From Microvirga terricola (lineage in GTDB: Bacteria > Pseudomonadota > Alphaproteobacteria > Rhizobiales > Beijerinckiaceae), in assembly GCF_011777495.1 (NCBI RefSeq), contig NZ_JAATJS010000001.1:843807-907806 (forward strand): a stretch of DNA of 64,000 nucleotides, in the 5' to 3' direction. The position numbers and the translations under genes were made by a program. Each line of letters begins with the position of its first letter. The first letter of the stretch is position 1. Below the pieces are notes generated by a model. The model ran no database searches, was not told the DNA's origin, and saw only the letters and a list, made by a program, of their open reading frames with translations. Positions 1-8,037 of this stretch are shown one piece after another.

Positions 1-2
1 CC

Positions 3-86
3 CGCGACGAGACCGAACAGCAGATGGAGGCTCTCAAGGGTGCGCTGCTCCCTCTGTTGTCACAAGGAACCGGAACCTTGAATTGA
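3..86 (+). CDS. 3' end of an unidentified gene
   Basis: A frame open from the left edge of the window ends at TGA 84-86 and gives about 27 C-terminal residues (RDETEQQMEALKG..., ending GTGTLN). The composition looks like real coding sequence, with an amphipathic charged stretch followed by a short tail. Too little is present to assign a family. The acetyltransferase that follows begins about 50 bases downstream on the same strand, so the two could be co-transcribed. Confidence 0.45.
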   Translation, partial: RDETEQQMEALKGALLPLLSQGTGTLN

Positions 87-136
87 GGGGCGAGAGAAGC
101 GTTGACGGTCAGCCAGGCGAAGATCGACCCATTCCC

Positions 137-619
137 ATGTCTCTCACCATCCGCCCCGCAGGTGCCTCCGACGCTGATACCCTGTTCGCCCTCACGGCAG
201 GCCTGATCGACGATCATCTGCCGGGCCAGACGCCCTGGACCTCGGTGGAGCGGATCAGGGAGAGCGGCTTCGGCGACGATCCGCTGTTCGAGGCCTTCAT
301 TGCGGAGCGTGCGGGGACGCCCGTCGGCTTCGTCTCCTTCTTTCGCGGTTATGCGGGCTGGCGCGGCAAGGCCATGGGCATCGTGCATGCGCTTTACGTG
401 GTGCCGAATGAGCGCCGCTCCGGCGCGGCGCGGGCGCTCATGGCGGCGGTCGCGAAGGTTGCACTGGCGCGCGGCTGGGAACGGATCGAATTGTTCGTCG
501 AAGAGGGGCGCCCCGCGATCCGGTTCTACGAGACGCTCGGCATGCGCGATCTGGAGCATCGCCACCTGCGGCTTGAGGGCGAGACGCTGGAACGCCTTGC
601 CGCAGCTGCTCCCTTGTAA
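137..619 (+). CDS. GNAT family N-acetyltransferase
   Basis: This 160-residue protein has the GNAT fold pattern from end to end. It starts MSLTIRPAGASDADTLFAL, a typical beta1-alpha1 opening. The acetyl-CoA binding motif A region is LYVVPNERRSGAARALMAAV, and the C-terminal part reads RFYETLGM. GNAT enzymes move an acetyl group from acetyl-CoA to an amine; the substrate here cannot be told. The frame is open further upstream from a TTG, but 137 is the first ATG and gives the expected domain start. It converges with the cytochrome b561 gene, their stop codons lying 4 bases apart, so the two transcripts probably share a termination zone. Confidence 0.85.
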   Translation: MSLTIRPAGASDADTLFALTAGLIDDHLPGQTPWTSVERIRESGFGDDPLFEAFIAERAGTPVGFVSFFRGYAGWRGKAMGIVHALYVVPNERRSGAARALMAAVAKVALARGWERIELFVEEGRPAIRFYETLGMRDLEHRHLRLEGETLERLAAAAPL

Positions 620-623
620 GGTC

Positions 624-1166
624 TTAGCGGGTTCGGGGCAGCATTCTGCTCAACGTTTCGTCTCGCTTCATCCAATGGTGATACAGCGCGCCCGCCAGAT
701 GCAGCACCAGCAAGGCCAGCAGCAGCCGCGCCGCGACACCATGAGCCAGGCGGGGCGGCACGCGTATCGGCGACGGCGATATCAAGGCGACATCGCCGGA
801 CACCAACCCGGCGCCTAGGTTACTCTTTGCCGTCATCGCAACGCCGCTGACGACGAGGGCGATGAGAACGGCATAGAGCCCGACATGGGTGATCCGCGCG
901 ATCATGTGCTGTGCGCGCGAGGCGGCCAGCGGCGCGGGACGGTGATCGAACGCAGCCCACCAGAGGAGGCGGAAGAGGGTGAGCATCCCGGCCACGACGC
1001 CGACGAGAACGTGTATTCGATAAAATATCAGCCTCGTCTCACCTGTAGCGTCCTGCATGAGAAAGCCGAGGGGGATCAACGCGAGGATGAGCGCTGCACT
1101 CAGCCAATGCGACGCCACTGCGACAGCTCCGTAGCGTTCAAACGAGCCTTTCAGTGCCATAGGCAT
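624..1166 (-). CDS. Cytochrome b561 family protein (stand-alone copy)
   Basis: A 180-residue membrane protein with four predicted helices. Histidines sit in the positions expected for the two b hemes: His20 in helix 1 (VASHWLSA), His52 (YRIHVLVG), further histidines around ITHVGLY and RLAHGVA, and the family end signature ALYHHWMKRDETLSRML. Bacterial b561 proteins pass electrons between quinones and other acceptors at the inner membrane. The gene lies 6 bases after the ABM-domain gene, so the two are one operon, divergent from marR and probably under its control. It is clearly paralogous to the C-terminal half of the fused protein at 6692-7768. ATG 1166 is used; ATG 1160 is also possible. Confidence 0.88.
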   Translation of the reverse strand: MPMALKGSFERYGAVAVASHWLSAALILALIPLGFLMQDATGETRLIFYRIHVLVGVVAGMLTLFRLLWWAAFDHRPAPLAASRAQHMIARITHVGLYAVLIALVVSGVAMTAKSNLGAGLVSGDVALISPSPIRVPPRLAHGVAARLLLALLVLHLAGALYHHWMKRDETLSRMLPRTR

Positions 1167-1172
1167 CCTCCC

Positions 1173-1613
1173 TCAGCGCGTCGGGCCGAGAACCGGCCCA
1201 GCTTGATACAGGCGACGAAAGCCAGTGGAAGCCATGCTCGCCGCGGCAGCCCTGAACTCCGGCGAGACGAGCGCTGCGGCGAAGGCCGTAGTGCTTTCCC
1301 ACACCGCATAGTTCACCCAAAGCCGGGACGCGCCGACCGGCTTGTGCAGTCGGGTCGAGATGAAGCCCGGTTGACGCCGCAACGCCTCCGCGGCACGGGT
1401 CCAACCCTGCTCGAAGGCCTGTTCCTGCCCTGGGGGCACGACGAACGTATTCAGCAGGGCGATGGGTCCACTCGTCGTCGTGCTGAGCTGCTCGGCGAAG
1501 CTCGTCCCGTCGCTACGGGCAGAGTCCGACAAGACGAGTTCATCTGCGAAAACGGGACCGGATTGGGCAAGCATTGCTAAGAACGCTGACGCGACAATGC
1601 GGATTGGGTGCAC
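1173..1613 (-). CDS. Exported antibiotic biosynthesis monooxygenase (ABM) domain protein
   Basis: A 146-residue protein with a Sec-type signal peptide (MHPIRIVASAFLAMLAQSG..., likely cleaved after VFA, residue 23), then a single ABM-type ferredoxin-like domain at about residues 45-140. Its core reads RRQPGFISTRLHKPVG then WVNYAVWES. ABM domains occur in cofactor-free quinol monooxygenases, heme-degrading enzymes and proteins of unknown role, so the reaction is not known. It is first in an operon with cytochrome b561 and diverges from marR over paired palindromes. The same RRQPGF..LHKP..VNY.VW pattern occurs in the fused protein at 6692-7768. Confidence 0.8.
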   Translation of the reverse strand: MHPIRIVASAFLAMLAQSGPVFADELVLSDSARSDGTSFAEQLSTTTSGPIALLNTFVVPPGQEQAFEQGWTRAAEALRRQPGFISTRLHKPVGASRLWVNYAVWESTTAFAAALVSPEFRAAAASMASTGFRRLYQAGPVLGPTR

Positions 1614-1632
1614 GGGATACTCCTATTAATAT

Positions 1633-1666
1633 ATAGCATGCTATGTAACATTGAATAGCATGCTAT
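1633..1666. promoter_or_regulatory. Tandem palindromic operator, probable MarR binding sites
   Basis: Two identical perfect 12-bp palindromes, ATAGCATGCTAT, lie at 1633-1644 and 1655-1666. Their centres are 22 bp apart, close to two helical turns, so bound dimers would face the same side of the DNA. They lie in the only non-coding stretch between the divergent ABM gene (start 1613) and marR (start 1718), the usual place for a MarR-family autoregulatory operator. Confidence 0.75.
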
Positions 1667-1717
1667 GCAAGGTAGTATCGGCGGTCAGTTTGATAGGGTT
1701 GATATGAGCGACTGCAT

Positions 1718-2158
1718 ATGAGTTTCGACAAGGACCAATCGACCGGCTTTGCCGTCAATCACATGGCAAGGCTGTTCGCCAGCGCGCTTGGGGAGCGCAT
1801 CCAGCCGCTCGGGCTGACGACAGGGCAATTTCCGATTCTGCTCGAACTCTGGCGGGAAGACGGGTTGACCCAGAAAGACCTGGTTGCCCGCCTCGACTTG
1901 GAACAGGCCACCGTCGCGAATACACTGACGCGCATGGAGCGCGACGGCCTCATTCTCCGCAAGCCAAACCCGGAGGATGGCCGCTCGCAACGCATCCATC
2001 TGACCCGCACGGCGCGCGCGCTCGAAGCTCCGGCCACGAAAGCCGCGCAGATCGTGAATGACATTGCCCTCAAATCGCTCACATCTGACAAGCGAGCGAT
2101 GTTTCTGGACCTCATCGGGCAGGTGATCGGAGCGTTACAAGCGGACCTACGCCGTTAG
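1718..2158 (+). CDS. MarR family transcriptional regulator
   Basis: A 146-residue winged-helix regulator. The DNA-binding region is visible: LTQKDLVARLDLEQATVANT (helix-turn-helix, about residues 48-67), then LTRMERDGLILRKPNPEDGR (recognition helix end and wing with the usual DGR tip). MarR proteins are dimers that release DNA on binding phenolic or quinone-like ligands or on cysteine oxidation. Its divergent position over two palindromes predicts that it represses itself and the ABM-b561 operon. The glutathione S-transferase gene follows 73 bases downstream on the same strand and may belong to the same unit. The ligand is not known. Confidence 0.9.
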   Translation: MSFDKDQSTGFAVNHMARLFASALGERIQPLGLTTGQFPILLELWREDGLTQKDLVARLDLEQATVANTLTRMERDGLILRKPNPEDGRSQRIHLTRTARALEAPATKAAQIVNDIALKSLTSDKRAMFLDLIGQVIGALQADLRR

Positions 2159-2231
2159 AAAACCGCATCCCTGAATGGCGGGACCTCCCGCACGGTTCGC
2201 GCGTTTTCCTGCTGCAACAATGGGGACGCGC

Positions 2232-2954
2232 ATGGCTTACGAGCTCTTTTACTGGCCAAGCATTCAGGGGCGCGGCGAATTCGTGCGGCTGGCGCTGGAG
2301 GACGCGGGCGCGGATTATGTGGATGTAGCGCGCGGCTCGTCGAAGGACGGACTCGGGATCCGCGCCATGATGCGCGTGATGGAGGAGGCCGCCCACCCAC
2401 CCTTCGCGCCGCCGTTCTTGCGCGATGGCAATGTGCTCATCGGCCAGACGGCGGAGATCCTTCTCTATCTCGGGCCAAAGCTCGGTCTTGTTCCAAAGAG
2501 TGAAACCGGGTGTCTGTGGGCGCACCAGATTCAACTCACCGTCACCGATCTTGTGGCCGAGGCGCATGATACGCATCATCCCTTGTCGGTCGAGCGCTAC
2601 TACGAAGACCAGAAAGAAGAGGCGGCTGAGCGCGCGGCGGATTTCCGAAAACACCGGATTCCGAAATTTTTGGATTGGTTTGAAACAATCCTCGCGCGCA
2701 ATCCGGCAGGAGGCAAACATCTCGTCGGGCGCTCGACAACTTATGCGGATCTCTCCCTGTTCCAAATCGTCGAAGGATTGTCCTATGCGTTTCCGAAGGC
2801 GATGAAGCGCATCTTGAAGACTACGCCGCGCGTCGTTGCACTACATGATGCCGTGAGCGAGAGGCGGCGCATCAAAGCTTATTTAGCGAGCGAACGACGT
2901 ATTCCTTTCAATGAGGACGGCATCTTTCGCCATTATCCCGAATTGGACGCATAG
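2232..2954 (+). CDS. Glutathione S-transferase family protein
   Basis: A 240-residue protein. The N-terminal thioredoxin-like half opens MAYELFYWPSIQGRGEFVRL, with the tyrosine/arginine pattern of alpha/mu/sigma-like GSTs, and has IGQTAEILLYLG (the TCP-like glutathione site with SxAI replaced by TAEI). The C-terminal helical half contains HLVGRSTTYADLSLFQ, the N-capping box region of GSTs. GSTs conjugate glutathione to electrophiles or act as peroxidases. The ATG at 2232 is preferred over upstream starts because it begins the fold directly. Its position behind marR suggests a share in an electrophile or quinone response, but this is inferred from context only. Confidence 0.88.
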   Translation: MAYELFYWPSIQGRGEFVRLALEDAGADYVDVARGSSKDGLGIRAMMRVMEEAAHPPFAPPFLRDGNVLIGQTAEILLYLGPKLGLVPKSETGCLWAHQIQLTVTDLVAEAHDTHHPLSVERYYEDQKEEAAERAADFRKHRIPKFLDWFETILARNPAGGKHLVGRSTTYADLSLFQIVEGLSYAFPKAMKRILKTTPRVVALHDAVSERRRIKAYLASERRIPFNEDGIFRHYPELDA

Positions 2955-3112
2955 TCTGTCAACAGCTGTGTAGTGTCGTCTGACTGTCGCGCGCTCTTCA
3001 CGGAGCTGTCGTGGAGCGCGGGTATTCGCCGAAATCCTGGACCGAGCATCTCCCTCTCCTGTCCAGTCCAACCGGTTCCTTAAACTTTCGAGCGCGCGCG
3101 AGGCCCCCACCC

Positions 3113-6100
3113 ATGGCGAATGTCTGGATCAATGAGCTGCACTATGACAACGCAGGTGCAGACGCTAACGAATTCATCGAAATTGCCGGCCTTGCCGGCA
3201 CCGATCTGACGGGGTGGAAAATCCAGCTCTATGACGGAACCACGGGCAACACCTACGGCACCGACATTGCCCTGTCCGGCGTCATCACAAACACGAGCAA
3301 CGGCTTCGGCTTCGTCAGCGTCAATGCGGTCGGCCTTCAGAACGGCGCGCCCGACGGTCTTGCCCTTGTCAACGCCAGCGGAACGGTCGTGGAATTCCTC
3401 AGCTACGAGGGTCAGTTCACGGCGGCGAACGGCGCCGCCAGCGGCATGACCAGCACGAACATCGTCGCTGTCGAGGACGGTTCCACGGGCGCGGCCATGG
3501 GCTCCATCCAGCGCCAGGGCACGGGCAGCAGCTCCAGCGACTTCAACACCTGGACGACCTTTACCAGCACCTCCACGCGGGATGGGGTCAATTCCGGCCA
3601 GACCTTCATCACGCCCTCGAACGATCAAAGCCTCTCCATCGTCGCGGACAATGTCAGCAAGGTGGAAGGCAACAACGGCGTAACGATCTTCACCTTCACG
3701 GTGACGCGCGCCAACCCCTCGGCCGACGTGACCGTGGATTGGAACCTCACCGGCCTCGGTGGTGCGGGCCATGCGACGGCCGACGACTTCACCGGCCTGA
3801 CCAGCGGTACGCTGACATTCACGGGCAGCGAAACCACGAAGGTGATCGAGATCGCGGTTGGCGCCGACACCGTCTTTGAACCGAACGAGATTTTCTCCGT
3901 CACGCTCTCGAATGCGAGCGGCGGAACGTCGATTTCCACGGCCGCTGCCACCAGCACGATCCTCAATGACGACCCGCTGGCGATCTATAAGATCCAGGGC
4001 ACGGGCCACACCTCCGAATATGTCGGCCAGAACGTCCTGACCACGGGCGTGATCACCGCCATCCAGATGACGGGCACCACGCGCGGCTTCTATGTGCAGG
4101 ACGTGAACGGCGACGGCGACGCCACGACGTCCGACGCGATCTTCGTGTTCCGCGGCTCCACCTGGACGCCGAATGTCGAAGTGGGCGACGCGGTGACGAT
4201 CTCCGGCAAGGTCGCGGAATACAAGCCGTCCGGCAGCAACGATCTCACCCTGACGCAGTTTGGCACCGACGCTGCCGTCAACGTGACCTCGAAGGGCAAT
4301 GCGCTGCCTGATGCCGTTGTGATCGGCCCGTACGGCCTCATGCCGCCGACCGGCGATGTTACTTCCGCAGCAGCCTTCTACGAGAGCCTCGAAGGCATGC
4401 GCGTCACCATCGAGCCCACGCGCGTTGTCGGTGCAACCAATGCCTATGGCGAGATCTGGACCGTCATCGATGGCGCTTACGACCCGTCGAGCCTGAACGG
4501 CCGCGGCGGCCTCGCGAGCGTCGGCACGGATTATAACCCTGAGCGCATCCAGATCGACAACATCCGCGACAGCCTCAGCATGCCGATGGTCGATGTGGGC
4601 GCGAAGCTCGGCGCAGTGACCGGCATTCTCTCCTACGGCTTCTCGAACTACGAAGTGCTGGTCGGCACCGCGCCGGTCGTGACTCAGCAGTCCACGCTCC
4701 AGCCGGAAGTGACGAAGGTCACGGCGACGAACCCGTTCTTCCTGTCGTTTGCCACCTACAACGTCGAAAACCTCGACCCCAACGACGATGACGGCGATGC
4801 CGACATCGACAGCGGACACTTCGCCAAGGTTGCGCAGCACATCGTCAAAAACATGGGCGCGCCGGCCGTGATCTCGCTGCAGGAGATCCAGGACGACAGC
4901 GGCTCGGTCGATAACGGCGTCGTCTCGGCGGACAAGACCCTGCAGACCCTCGTCGACGCCATCGTCGGGGCAGGCGGCCCGCGCTACAAGTTCGCCTACC
5001 TGAACCCGGAGAACAACAAGGACGGCGGCCAGCCCGGCGGCAATATCCGTCAGGCCTATCTCTACAACGACGACGTGGTGGACCTCGTGCCGGGATCGCT
5101 GGCGCGGATCGTCGATCCCGACCCGCTGGTCAACGATGCCTTCCAGTCGAGCCGCAAGCCGCTGATCGCGCAATTCACCTTCAACGGCGAAACCTACACC
5201 TTCATCAATAACCACCTGAACTCGAAGGGGGGTGACGACGCGATCTTCGGCAGCAACCAGCCGCCGGTGCTGGCCAGCGAGCTCCAGCGCATCGAACAGA
5301 CGAAGCTCATCAAGGCCTATGTGGATCAGCTTCTTGCCGCCGATCCCAACGCCAATATCGCCGTGCTCGGCGATCTGAACGACTTCACCTGGAGCAATCC
5401 GTTGAAGGTCCTCAGCGGCGAAGCAGCTGGCGCGCAGGTTCTCTTCGAGCTGGGCGATGAGTTCATTGCCGATCCGAATGACCGGACGGACTACATCTAC
5501 AACGGTAACTCGCAGTCGCTCGACCACATCTACGTGTCGGCGGCGATGCTGGCGAGGATCGAGGCCTTCGACATCGTTCGCGTCAACTCGGAATTCGACG
5601 CGCAGCAGCATGCGAGCGATCACGATCCGCTCGTTGCCCGCGCGCTGCCGTTCCAGATCGCCCGCGGCACGGATGGGAACGATCACCTAGTCGGCGACGA
5701 TGCGAGCAATGCGCTCATCGGCAGCGCGGGTAACGACCTCATCCAGGGTCATGGCGGCAACGACTACTTGCAGGGCGATGACGGCAACGACACGCTCGAT
5801 GGTGGCGCGGGCGCCGACGCCCTCTATGGCGGTGCGGGCATCGACACCGCGTCCTATGTCAGTGCGGCGACGGGCGTCACGGTCAACCTCGCGGCTCCGG
5901 GCGAGAACACCGGCAACGCGGCGGACGACACCTACGACTCCCTCGAGAACCTCACCGGCTCTGCGTTCAACGACATCCTGAGCGGCGACGCTTTCGACAA
6001 TGTCATCGACGGCGGCCTCGGCGCGGATCTGATGAAGGGTGGGGCGGGCAACGACACGTACCTCGTGGACAATGCCGGCGACCGGGTGATCGACGCGGCC

Positions 6101-6622
6101 GGTACCGACACCATCATCACGACGGTCAGCTTCTCGCTCAGCGGCAGCACGGGCGTGGAGGTGCTGCAGGCGGCCAATAACGGCGCGGCGATCAAGCTGA
6201 TCGGCGACAGCCTCGCCAACGTGCTGATCAGCAATGCCGGCAACAACACGCTCTCGGGCGGTCTGGGTGCCGACACGCTGACCGGCGGCGCGGGTAAGGA
6301 CTCGTTCGTGTTCGACACCAAGCTCTCGTCGAGCAACATCGACAAGATCGTGGACTTCAACGTGAAGGATGACACCATCCTCCTCGACAACGCGATCTTC
6401 AAGAAGCTCGGCGCGGGCACGCTGTCCAAGCCCGGCGCGCTGAACAAGAACTTCTTCACCATCGGAGCCAAGGCGAAGGACAAGGACGACTACATCGTCT
6501 ACGACGCGACGAAGGGCACCCTATCCTACGACGCTGATGGCTCGAGCGCGGGCAAGGCCGTGGTCTTCGCCACGATCAGCAAGGGCCTGAAGATGACCTA
6601 CGCGGACTTACTGATCATCTGA
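3113..6622 (+). CDS. RTX-type extracellular nuclease (ExeM/NucH-like) with LTD, Calx-beta and EEP domains
   Basis: A 1169-residue modular protein. Order: lamin-tail domain (residues 1-160, starting MANVWINELHYDNAGADANE); Calx-beta domain (about 172-286); an OB-fold-like segment (about 290-400); an endonuclease/exonuclease/phosphatase domain (about 540-845) with ATYNVENL, ISLQEIQDD, NNHLNSKGGDD, VLGDLND and SDHDPLV; RTX glycine/aspartate calcium-binding repeats (about 852-1068, GGNDYLQGDDGND type); and a C-terminal secretion module ending YADLLII. There is no signal peptide, as expected for type I secretion. It likely cleaves extracellular nucleic acid for nutrient supply or biofilm turnover. 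No type I exporter genes are nearby. ATG 3113 is chosen because the LTD domain starts there. Confidence 0.9.
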   Translation: MANVWINELHYDNAGADANEFIEIAGLAGTDLTGWKIQLYDGTTGNTYGTDIALSGVITNTSNGFGFVSVNAVGLQNGAPDGLALVNASGTVVEFLSYEGQFTAANGAASGMTSTNIVAVEDGSTGAAMGSIQRQGTGSSSSDFNTWTTFTSTSTRDGVNSGQTFITPSNDQSLSIVADNVSKVEGNNGVTIFTFTVTRANPSADVTVDWNLTGLGGAGHATADDFTGLTSGTLTFTGSETTKVIEIAVGADTVFEPNEIFSVTLSNASGGTSISTAAATSTILNDDPLAIYKIQGTGHTSEYVGQNVLTTGVITAIQMTGTTRGFYVQDVNGDGDATTSDAIFVFRGSTWTPNVEVGDAVTISGKVAEYKPSGSNDLTLTQFGTDAAVNVTSKGNALPDAVVIGPYGLMPPTGDVTSAAAFYESLEGMRVTIEPTRVVGATNAYGEIWTVIDGAYDPSSLNGRGGLASVGTDYNPERIQIDNIRDSLSMPMVDVGAKLGAVTGILSYGFSNYEVLVGTAPVVTQQSTLQPEVTKVTATNPFFLSFATYNVENLDPNDDDGDADIDSGHFAKVAQHIVKNMGAPAVISLQEIQDDSGSVDNGVVSADKTLQTLVDAIVGAGGPRYKFAYLNPENNKDGGQPGGNIRQAYLYNDDVVDLVPGSLARIVDPDPLVNDAFQSSRKPLIAQFTFNGETYTFINNHLNSKGGDDAIFGSNQPPVLASELQRIEQTKLIKAYVDQLLAADPNANIAVLGDLNDFTWSNPLKVLSGEAAGAQVLFELGDEFIADPNDRTDYIYNGNSQSLDHIYVSAAMLARIEAFDIVRVNSEFDAQQHASDHDPLVARALPFQIARGTDGNDHLVGDDASNALIGSAGNDLIQGHGGNDYLQGDDGNDTLDGGAGADALYGGAGIDTASYVSAATGVTVNLAAPGENTGNAADDTYDSLENLTGSAFNDILSGDAFDNVIDGGLGADLMKGGAGNDTYLVDNAGDRVIDAAGTDTIITTVSFSLSGSTGVEVLQAANNGAAIKLIGDSLANVLISNAGNNTLSGGLGADTLTGGAGKDSFVFDTKLSSSNIDKIVDFNVKDDTILLDNAIFKKLGAGTLSKPGALNKNFFTIGAKAKDKDDYIVYDATKGTLSYDADGSSAGKAVVFATISKGLKMTYADLLII

Positions 6623-6642
6623 TTGGGTGGTCTCAAAAAGGG

Positions 6643-6670
6643 AAGGCCCTCGCGTAAGCGGGGGCCTTTT
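6643..6670 (+). terminator. Rho-independent terminator of the RTX nuclease gene
   Basis: A GC-rich hairpin with arms AAGGCCCTCGC and GCGGGGGCCTT around a GTAA loop, followed by TTTT, 20 bases after the nuclease stop codon. The fused ABM-b561 gene ends at 6692 on the other strand, so the hairpin may serve both directions. Confidence 0.8.
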
Positions 6671-6691
6671 CGTTCGGCGTTTTGCTTCAGT

Positions 6692-7768
6692 CTAAGTCGC
6701 GGCAGCGACACTTCCAGCGAATGCGGGTGCATGGTCCTTTTGTGGCGGTGACATGCGGGTCATGGTTCCATCGCGCTTGACCCAGTGATGATAGAGGGCT
6801 GCGACGACGTGCAGGATCAGCATGGTGACGAAGAGGCGCGCCACGAGGTTATGCACCGGAACGGGCAGATGGAGATAAGGCACGATCCCCGGCAGTGAGG
6901 TCGCGAGCGTCGGCCCCAGAATCTTCGCAATGGAGATGAAGATTCCGCCGAGCGCCAGGAACAGCAAGGCGAAATAGAAGAAGAGGTACACGCCCCCGAC
7001 GAGTGCGTGCATAAACCGCGATTGGTCCGGAGCCCGCCCAGGGCGGCGGTCCGCCAGCGTCCACCATGCGAGGCGGATAAGCGTGAGAATTCCGACCGTC
7101 ACACCAATGGTCGCGTGGGCCAGAAAGATCGCTACCCGCGACTCCTCGCCTACATTCTGAATGGCAAAACCGAGCGGGACCGCAAGCAGGATCAGAAACG
7201 CACTGATCCAATGGAGCGCTATCGCTACGGGGCCGTAGCGGTCTTTCGTGCTCTGCAGGCCGCGGACATCCCGATGCGCCGGTTCGGTGCCCTGTGGCTC
7301 CGTACGGCTCGGCAGCATCTGGGCTGTCTGCGTCGCGGCATAGAGATGCTGTGCACTGGCATCGCGGGCCTTCGCAACGGCGTCGTGGAAATCCTCCGCG
7401 GCAAGGATCGTTGCAAACGCGCTCACCTTTTGCCAGGCGCCCGCGAGGGCATTCGCATTCCGCCAGACCACGTAGTTCACATAGCTGATGAAAGGGCCAC
7501 CGCTGTCGATCGGCTTGTGCAGCGTCGCCGACACGAAGCCCGGCTGTCGGCGCATCAGCTCTAGTGAACTCGCCCAGTCCTCCTCGAAGAGATCGGCGTC
7601 GCTGCGGGGAACATCGCAGGTCTTGACCATGATGACTTCGCCCGAAGGGCCTTCCGTCACAGACGATCGTCGCCGTGGCGCCCGCGAGGTGACGTCGTGA
7701 GCAGATAAGGTGTGGATCGAGCGGGTGTCGTTAGACGCAAGCTCAGCGGCAGAATGAACAAAGACCAT
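6692..7768 (-). CDS. Fused ABM-domain / cytochrome b561 protein
   Basis: A 358-residue two-domain protein. Residues about 42-145 are an ABM domain (MRRQPGFVSATLHKPIDSGG, then SYVNYVVWRN). Residues about 173-345 are a four-helix cytochrome b561 domain (RYGPVAIALHWISAFLILLA, His186; end signature ALYHHWVKRDGTMTRM). Both halves match the two separate genes at 624-1613, so the pair exists as two genes and as one fusion within 6 kb. Unlike the stand-alone ABM protein, the fusion has no signal peptide. ATG 7768 is supported by a strong GGGGGGT ribosome site just upstream; an upstream frame extension exists but adds nothing recognisable. The role is inferred to be membrane redox chemistry, perhaps of quinols; the substrate is unknown. 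Confidence 0.85.
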   Translation of the reverse strand: MVFVHSAAELASNDTRSIHTLSAHDVTSRAPRRRSSVTEGPSGEVIMVKTCDVPRSDADLFEEDWASSLELMRRQPGFVSATLHKPIDSGGPFISYVNYVVWRNANALAGAWQKVSAFATILAAEDFHDAVAKARDASAQHLYAATQTAQMLPSRTEPQGTEPAHRDVRGLQSTKDRYGPVAIALHWISAFLILLAVPLGFAIQNVGEESRVAIFLAHATIGVTVGILTLIRLAWWTLADRRPGRAPDQSRFMHALVGGVYLFFYFALLFLALGGIFISIAKILGPTLATSLPGIVPYLHLPVPVHNLVARLFVTMLILHVVAALYHHWVKRDGTMTRMSPPQKDHAPAFAGSVAAAT

Positions 7769-7787
7769 CGTGACCCCCCAGACACTT

Positions 7788-7803
7788 GGTTCACATATGA
7801 ACC
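7788..7803. promoter_or_regulatory. Inverted repeat upstream of the fused ABM-b561 gene
   Basis: GGTTCA, four bases, TGAACC: a perfect 6-bp-arm inverted repeat 20 bases upstream of the ATG at 7768. It is a plausible operator. It differs in sequence from the palindromes of the marR locus, so a different regulator would be expected. The remaining gap to 8037 is AT-rich up to about 7920 (a likely promoter zone) and holds no credible gene. Confidence 0.45.
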
Positions 7804-8037
7804 TCGCACTGTGGCGATCTGTAAGCAACGAATAATTAATCTTCTTTAGTGCAAAGTTAAATTTACTGCGACATGAAATAAAGTATCAATCACAAATACT
7901 ATAGTTTTCTTGGAATTGCTTCCCGTAACGATTGTCGCGATGAAGTCGCGGCGCTACTAGAGCGTGTATCGGCGGCGGCGCCTGTCTCTGCTCCGGTTAT
8001 GCGGTCGGCGCGCCTTGGGTCTCTTAGGAGTGATGAA

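Noticed and set aside
3080..5686. An 868-codon open frame antisense to the RTX nuclease gene
   Set aside because: Its residues are rich in Arg, Val, Asp and His without motifs, as expected when GC-rich coding DNA is read backwards. The plus strand has clear domains throughout.
5668..6316. Short tandem repeats that could suggest a repeat array or CRISPR
   Set aside because: They encode glycine/aspartate RTX repeats within one protein and have no spacers. No CRISPR array was seen in the window.
7838..7870. TTAA motifs upstream of the fused ABM-b561 gene as a CtrA box
   Set aside because: The spacing between TTAA units is not seven bases; the region is simply AT-rich.
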